Assembly (NCBI GenBank): GCA_004151065.3
Contig: NWUY0300004462.1
Location: 9,593 to 36,224, forward strand
Direction: 5' to 3'
Source: Larix sibirica
Taxonomy: Eukaryota; Streptophyta; Pinopsida; Pinales; Pinaceae
Length of the DNA: 26,632 nucleotides
The notes beneath the pieces were generated by a model. It made no database searches. It was not told where the DNA came from and was given only the letters and a program-made list of their open reading frames with translations. Numbering within the stretch: the first letter of the stretch is position 1; each line of letters begins with the position of its first letter. Below are positions 20,401-26,632 of this stretch, in pieces. A program made the position numbers and the translations under genes.

Positions 20401-23400
20401 TTCCATACTTGGGTTACCTCATTCTTGGCAACATTCCATCATAGTGTAAGCACCCATAAAAAATGTCTTGCATTATCACATCAACCTCACGATTTTGCTA
20501 TTTGGGAATGTGGAGAGTCTAGTTAGAGGCACAATACATGATCAAGATCCATGCCATGACAACAAATGGCTCAAGAATGTCAATAAAACCTCTCAAACTC
20601 CATTAAGTTAATGGATAGCTAGGAGTGAGTTTGAGAACAGTATGGCATGAATGGCACTGAGATCGAAATCATCATTTAGGACATCAATGACTATGAATAT
20701 TGTGTTTTGTTATTCTTTCCTCAAGTTATGAAGAGTCATGTGTGGGAGGTGAAGTACCTAAACTTATCCCTCAAGTATCGAGCTATTGTCAAGGATCTTG
20801 TGTTTCCTTGACTCTCATATCTATGTGAAATGACAACTAAGTAGGTATAGCAGGGCATGTTTACCCCATTCTTAATGCATGCTCAATGTCAACATCCATC
20901 TAATCTTGCTTGCTCACTTGAAATGACTAGAGGTGGTCCTAATAGGGTTTAGTTAGGGGATTGGGTCATCTTGATTAGTCGTTTATAGTAGGGGTTTCCA
21001 CCTCTTTAATGGTGAGATCTCATGAATGAGGGTTCTTAAAAAAGCAAAAAAGAAATAAGTTAGCTGTGAGGTGCTCATTTAGAGATGAATAGGGTTTCCT
21101 ATAGAAGAAGAAAAGTGGGAGTCGCCTGCATAGGCTGACAAGGAGATAAATGATAAGAGTTGATGGTTAGTGTGAAGGTAGTAATAGAGAGGAGGGAGGG
21201 AAAATATTGAGCAAGGATTTAAATTCCCATCTTGCAATGAGATGAGTCATGGATGAGGTTGTCTATATAAAAGATGAAAAAATGAAAAATAAAACAAAAA
21301 TAAACAAAAGTAAGAAAAATCGAGTGCATTACTATGACTAGAACATTAAAAAAAGCATAGTTACCTACTTGACAAGAGCCCTCTAGAGTTCTCATTTTTT
21401 AGAGATCACATTCAATGGTTGTTTTTACCCTGAATCGAAAATTGGTAGTACTAGAATCACCCTTTTTTAAGGCTTAAAATTACAACTTTTGGCAACCATG
21501 GCATTAGTGCTCCTTTACTCATAAGGGATTGGTAACTTCTCCATCGTAGTTGTCCATGAGAGGCTCCATACAATAATCCAATGGTGTGAGATCTAAATGT
21601 CAAGGTATTAAGTTGAGCATGAATGCATAGTGGTAAAAGAAGAGTATGGAGATGGTGAAGAGGAGATACCATTGTCGAAGATCTTGAGATACTCCCAAGT
21701 GTTAGACATCATTTTGATTTGGTCAAAGTATGTGGTGCTTTTGGTTGACCACTAACCATTTCACTTGATGCCATGTATCTTGTGGCTTTGGTTGACCACT
21801 AACCCTTTTGACTTGATTAATGTACTCCCTCCTTAATTTGAAAGATAGTCCCATTTTGTTTTTTAATGTACTTACTCCCTTGAGGTGCAATAGAGTGCCT
21901 TTTTCATTTCATTTGTGTTATTTCCCCCCCTTAAGGAGTAACATTTGGATTCATTTGTGTACTTCCCCTACTTAAGGTGCAAGGGAGTACCTTTATAGAG
22001 TCATGGAATCATTTTTCAATTTTTAGAAGACATTATAATTGGGACCCAATCATGCCCAAAAGTATCATTTGTAACAATTGATTGAAAGCCATATGATTTT
22101 GTAACTATTCCATGCAAATATGTATTTATCTATGTCTGAACTTGATGGTAAGACTTCTGCAAAATATTGGCTTCTAAATTCCATTTCCAAGATCTTACAG
22201 ACACATGTGAGCTCCTTAGTCGATGAGGACACCTTTGTTCATATAATGCATGGCAACTGGGATCCCTTGCTAGCTTGTTTTTGCAAATGTGTGGGATCCT
22301 CCTCTTTATGAGAATGTTGCATTTACTCCAATTATGCATGGGGAATGTGAGCCACTCCCATTGGAAGTGTTGTGATTATGCTTTATAGTTGTAGATGTTG
22401 CACATGGTTTCAACTACACAAATAAGTCCAGTGCCACAATTGAATCATTGGATTGTATAGAATGAGCCATTGGTGCTTGGTAGGTTGCTTTGGAACCAAA
22501 TACTTGATGACATATCATTGAGGGTGGCACTTGATTATTGATAAAATCATTGTGACATGATATTATTGAGAAGTTGCTAGTGCAAATCAACAAAGCATCG
22601 ATGGATCATAGATTACAGAAACAACTTCATCTACAATTTGTTAGATTCATTTGCTCTTATTACACATACAACATACACATGATAATGTAATTATTACTAG
22701 ATGAAGATGTAAATCACTTGCAGATCCAAATAGCAACAAATTCATGGGATGTATAGTTGCACCCTCTTTGTATAAGAGAAATTGAGAATGCGTGCGTTGA
22801 CACAACTAAGGAGGTGTGGTCTTAGCCATGTCTTTCATTATCACATATCTATGAATATAATCCACTTTAAAGAGATTATGAATGAGGAGATTCTTGGGCC
22901 CATGATTTGTCACCATTTTGGTCACCTATTTACCTTGTTTTGTACTTTTGTTTGGCTTATTAATTGAATTCTTCAGGACTATGTGCAAGTAGGGTAAGAA
23001 TGGGCTGATCATCTGTTGAAGAATTAATGCTGCTACTTCTCCACGTGCTCAAGGATCAAGCTATCTTTGGTTTGATGTTACTAACGATGTTGTTACTTCC
23101 GAAGTATAAGTGTTGTCATCATTGCATGACACTCAAACATCTGGTCTTTGACCGATGCTCAAGTGTGGAGCGTACAAGTAGTAGCATGGCAACATCCAAT
23201 TATCTAGGAATATAGGGGTATCAACATTGTAACCATCTTTGGATGGGATCATGGAATATCATGATGTATTTTTGTAATTAAGTTGTAACAATATTTACGA
23301 GTAACATATCATATGCTGTAATTTGTATAACAACCTTGAGAATCTTTGATTCTCAAGGTGTCCAATTATTCCATTTTGAGGGAGATGTTACTCAAAGATA

Positions 23401-24657
23401 GTATAAGAAGATGTAAACCTATTAGTCACGGGGACATTTAGAGACTAAGGCTCGGGGAGAAAAAAAAATGAAACAAAGCATTGTTGTAACTTGTATCAGA
23501 TTCCTTTTCATAATATCAATGCTTTCTTAATTCTCTCGAGTCTTTAATTGTGCGTTTTGCAGCCCTGGTTAGAGAAGGAAGGCCCCCCTTCACTAACCAG
23601 GAGTTGCTATTGTAAGTGTTAATTTCATAGATAGATTGTTTGCAATGTGTTTATTTTATTGGTTCATTGATTGTTGTTGCATAATTGCTTTCATAATTTA
23701 TTATTGCAGAATTCTAGAAGCAGATGAGTGATCTGATTGATTGATGTTTCATTGAAGCTGTTAATTAGACATGTTTCATGTTATCATTTATAGATTAGAA
23801 GTTTACTCATTGCTAGTGTTGATTGGATTTTCATTATCATAGATTGTATCTTTAATTCTCATAGTAGGAACATTCTTCTGAAGGTTGATTGAATTGCTAT
23901 TGAACTGTTTTATTTCTGTAGTTAATATTTCCTGTCAGGATTGTGTGGATGATTGCAAATTCCTTTCAAATCTATAAGAAGTTTTGTTTCAACAGTGTGA
24001 TTTCCATTTTCATGTGCAATGTGCTCTTAGTACAAAAGTGTGGATTTCCTTACTTTTCAAGCAGAATGGTAATTGATTGGATTGAATGAGTGGATTGAAT
24101 GCTACTTTATCTCATTAGTTGCATATGCATTTAGTTTTCCTTATGAGCACTAGAAGGAAATTGTATCCTGCATATATTTTGCATGTAGCCTTAGAACATA
24201 AGACGTTCCTAGATTAACATTTAAGGTGGTTTCTATTTTGGTGTTTTAGCAGACCTGTATTAGCCCCAATGGGGATTACAACTCTTGAAATCTGCAATGA
24301 ATTCAATTCATCAGCAATTAACAATGCTTAATGAATCTAACCTTTGCATTACAAGAAGAAAATTATGTAGATTCAGATCTGTGGCAGAATTGTGATGAGT
24401 AATAATGTTGTGGGTAGATCACTTCTATCAAAATACCATTGAAACAAAATTTCAATGCCACAAAAAACCTTGTAAATGCTATCCAAAACCAAGGAGTATT
24501 CCAAGATATTCAGTGATGGAGTCTCCTCTTCAACATCTCCATGCTCTTCTTTGACCATAGTGCATTCATGCTCAACTTAGAATCTTAAGATCAAGATCTT
24601 ACACCATTGGATTCTCATATGGAGCCTCTCAAGGACCACTACCATGGAGGAGCTACC
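17448..24657 (+). repeat. 7,210-base direct repeat, copy 2
   Basis: This is the partner of copy 1 at a constant offset of 7,211. At its right edge the sequence continues smoothly as GAGCTACCGGACCCTTAAG. That continuation is also partly matched by the reverse complement of the related segment near 14300. Copy 2 therefore carries the natural right flank and copy 1 is cut. All features described in copy 1 recur here at +7211. Confidence 0.97.
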
Positions 24658-24746
24658 GGACCCTTAAGACTAAAGGGGTTTTGATAATGTTAATTTAATG
24701 AATCATTTGAGATATTCTTAGTCTAATTAAGTATAATTATTATATT

Positions 24747-24951
24747 TGTTAGAATGCTCATATCTCATAGAGATAATACCCGTTTAGTTAATTGTGGAGT
24801 GTTTGTTGAGTAATAATAGGAGCTAGTTGTTTCATGAGAGAGCTCTCATACATGCGTAAATATGTGCCTTGCTAATGTTAATGATTGATTTGGAGTGCAT
24901 TATTGGTAAATTTTTTCCTTGATCCATTTCTATTGGTTCACTAATTCTTCA
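24747..24951 (+). mobile_element. Short 5' LTR of an LTR retrotransposon
   Basis: The edges are inferred from TGTTAGAATG at 24747 and TTCTTCA ending at 24951, two bases before a primer-binding-site-like sequence. That gives about 205 bases with TG...CA ends. The partner 3' LTR is not in the window. The superfamily is not certain; the primer-site style fits copia. Confidence 0.5.
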
Positions 24952-24953
24952 TT

Positions 24954-24965
24954 TGGTATTAGAAT
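24954..24965 (+). other. Degenerate tRNA-iMet primer-binding site
   Basis: TGGTATTAGAAT differs at three positions from TGGTATCAGAGC, the sequence complementary to the 3' end of plant initiator methionine tRNA. It is placed just after the LTR edge, as expected for priming of minus-strand DNA synthesis. Confidence 0.65.
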
Positions 24966-25522
24966 TTCAGGTGAGAGGGCATGTGAGGTTATGCAATAGA
25001 AATATGCTCATATCAAGGAGCGATATGATATTAGGAATGATAATCAAAGAGCTGCTAACAAATACAAGGATCTAGTACATGAGTGATATAGCCGCTATTG
25101 TTCAAGTGTGTGAGGGAGTGTAGAAAGGGAACACCATGACTTTCCAAGGAAAAGGAAAAGTGCAATACTATTTGTCCCAAAAAACTATTGTGTGTGACTT
25201 GAAGAAACAACATAATTAGACATCACAATCTTCACTTGAAGAAGCCAAGTTGTTCAAACCTGTGTTTGAAAAACCAATGAATTGTGGGGATTGGTTGTGC
25301 TTAAAATTTGAGAAGCATAAATAGTTGAAAAAGTGATTAGTGGTAGAGGAAAAAGAATAATAAGGAATCGAGCCAATGCATCTTTCTTAGCATGATTTAA
25401 TAACAAGCTATTGTAAATTGAAGAATATAGACTTGTTGTCATTATCTTTTTGAATCCGTATGTTATGTTTTTTTATTCCTCCCCATATAATTATTATATA
25501 TATATAAGAAATAGATTCATGA
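24966..25522 (+). pseudogene. Leader or gag remnant of the same element
   Basis: No intact gag frame is seen; stops are frequent. Readable pieces such as NKYKDLVHE near 25060-25085 cannot be assigned. The stretch stops where the minus-strand gypsy LTR begins at 25523, suggesting the element was interrupted there. The last five bases before that LTR are CATGA, the predicted target-site duplication. Confidence 0.35.
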
Positions 25523-25923
25523 TGTGATGTTTTAAGAATTCTAGAAGTGATAAGTTAAGAAGCAATATACATTAATATACTTAAACCCACAAATTCAAAG
25601 AAGAGATAGAAATACGCGAGAGAATGTATACAATTGATAGCTATGTTCACTTTCCTTTTCAAGGGGGAAACCTCCAAGAGTAAAGCTCTAACTACAATGA
25701 GAATTCTTGATTCAGATTACATAACTTACTACTCTATATATAGTGTTTCAATAGCTAAAGGCCTAATTACTTGTGGGCCCACTATTAATGAGGTCAAGTA
25801 CCTAGGGTCCTTTATTCAATAAGGAAGTTCCTTTTACATTATGACACTCCCCACTAACTAACTAATGGGGCCTTATGGCCTTGCACATCGATAAAGTAGG
25901 GGGGTTAGGGTAGGAACCTCACA
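25523..25923 (-). mobile_element. 3' LTR of a Ty3/gypsy element
   Basis: On the minus strand the LTR starts TGTGAGGTTCC at 25923, right after the polypurine tract, and ends ATCACA at 25523. The ends are a 5-base inverted pair, TGTGA/TCACA. The length is 401 bases. A TATA box CTATATATAG lies at 25734-25743, about 180 bases into the LTR. The 5' LTR lies beyond the right edge of the window. Confidence 0.75.
25734..25743 (-). promoter_or_regulatory. TATA box in the gypsy LTR
   Basis: CTATATATAG, at a typical distance from the LTR 5' end, would drive transcription of the element if it were intact. The word is palindromic, so direction comes from the LTR orientation. Confidence 0.5.
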
Positions 25924-25941
25924 TGCCCCCCCCTCTTCAAA
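25924..25941 (-). other. Polypurine tract of the gypsy element
   Basis: The minus strand reads TTTTGAAGAGGGGGGGGGCA directly before the LTR. It lies between the end of Pol and the 3' LTR, which is the canonical position. Confidence 0.8.
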
Positions 25942-25944
25942 AGA

Positions 25945-26632
25945 AGTATTTTCCTTAAGGTTGGAGATGAGAAACAATTGTAAAAGGGATGACTATTCCC
26001 AAGTAGCATATTTTGGTTGCATATCCTTCCACCGGGGTTGAAATTCCTTGACTACGCGTTGGTGTAGGTGATGCTCTCATGTGGAAAAAATAAATGCAAG
26101 ATGAAGCCAAATGTCCATCCTTCTACATTGAGTTATGGTCATGGAGTTTGAACTCAACAATTCTAACCCATGCCCTTCTTCAAACAAAGAATATGAAATG
26201 TTGGGTATATCTTGGAGTGTGCTTGGAGTAAGTTGTAATCCACCTGGCCCATGCCTTGAACAATATGATATAGGTTGTAAAACTTTGGTGAAGGGGTGTT
26301 TGGTATCCGGTGAATGTTGGGATCTTCCTTAAGTTGCTTGATGTGCTGAGATGCAATAACATTGGTGAGTCTTTCTTGTTGTGATTTTTCTACCCATTCC
26401 TATATCAAAGAAATAAGTGAAAGAGGGATCTCTCTTCCTCATATTTCCTTGATAAAGCATCTGTCACAACACTATCTTTTTCCTTTTTGTAGATTATCTC
26501 ATAATCATATCCAAGCATCTTGATGACCCATTTATGCTACTCCAAGGATGAAAACCTTTGTTTTGAAAAATACTTCAAGCTATGGTGATTTATTTGGAAA
26601 CAATTCCCTAGGAGATATTGTCACCATGTGTC
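25945..26632 (-). pseudogene. Ty3/gypsy chromovirus Pol, C-terminal relic with integrase core deleted
   Basis: Read on the minus strand from the window edge. The RNase H end gives YLLGNCFQINHHSLKYF (the family's TDHHSLKYF, with Asp changed to Asn). Then come HKWVIKMLGYDYEIIYKKEK and VVTDALSRKYEEE, about 26600-26445. A linker follows with QLKEDPN near 26320. The reading then jumps to an integrase C-terminal block at about 26275-26170: GQVDYNLLQAHSKIYPTFHI then LKKG, matching the family's SKIHPVFHVS.LKK. A chromodomain end follows at about 26055-25995: VVKEFQPRWKDMQPKYATWE, with a stop right after TWE. The integrase zinc finger and D,D,E core are absent between about 26300 and 26275. Stops and frameshifts are common. 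The 5' part lies outside the window. Confidence 0.85.

Noticed and set aside
11414-24558. Pairs of identical short open frames in the two 7.2 kb copies, which might suggest conserved small genes
   Set aside because: The whole 7.2 kb is identical to about 0.2%, so shared frames carry no evidence of selection, and none has a family motif.
10237-24657. Genuine satellite or two-unit tandem array
   Set aside because: Only two units are present, with an N exactly at the boundary and an unequal right flank. An assembly cause is simpler, though not proven.
10237-24657. The two copies as the LTRs of one giant element
   Set aside because: There is no internal region between them, no TG...CA ends and no primer-binding site or polypurine tract at the boundaries.
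1-26632. CRISPR array, tRNA, rRNA, bacterial operon or organelle genes
   Set aside because: No regularly spaced repeats, no RNA-gene sequence and no prokaryotic or organellar coding sequence were seen on either strand.

Overview
The window looks like non-genic nuclear DNA from a plant with a large, repeat-rich genome. A conifer or other gymnosperm is plausible but not proven. The DNA is AT-rich, carries no intact long reading frame, and has no tRNA, rRNA or CRISPR signal. Everything recognisable is decayed transposable-element material: Ty1/copia and Ty3/gypsy LTR retrotransposons and a CACTA (En/Spm) DNA transposon of the TNP2 type. No working gene and no convincing new biological system was found. 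The most consequential observation concerns the assembly.

Layout. (1) 1-1107: the 3' end of a Ty1/copia element on the + strand, with an RNase H fragment, a polypurine tract and a ~0.73 kb 3' LTR. (2) 1108-3200: no gene, with a small palindrome-rich island at 1197-1485. (3) About 3200-3810: a minus-strand LTR-retrotransposon 3' end. (4) 3817-9480: a CACTA/TNP2 region. Relic A (about 5017-7915) holds transposase, DUF4218-like and DUF4216-like segments in the usual order. A second, diverged partial copy, relic B (7910-9480), is fused to it at a 9-base microhomology. A possible SET-domain-like fragment lies upstream. (5) 9766-10140: a C-rich, pyrimidine-biased island, followed by a single N at 10227.

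(6) 10237-17446 and 17448-24657 are two direct copies of one 7,210-base sequence. By eye they differ at about 14 single bases and have no indels. A lone N separates them exactly at the copy boundary and another N lies just before the first copy. The second copy runs on past the point where the first is cut by the N. The best reading is two allelic contigs (haplotigs) placed in tandem by the scaffolder, though a very recent real duplication is not excluded. The unit holds no recognisable gene, only small repeats, two good hairpins and an LTR-like stretch.

(7) 24747-25522: a short LTR followed by a degenerate initiator-Met tRNA primer-binding site, which looks like the 5' end of an LTR element. 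(8) 25523-26632: a minus-strand Ty3/gypsy chromovirus relic, with LTR, polypurine tract, chromodomain, integrase C-terminus and RNase H. The integrase catalytic core is missing. It appears to have inserted into the leader of the preceding element.

The pieces do not act together. They record successive insertions and decay.
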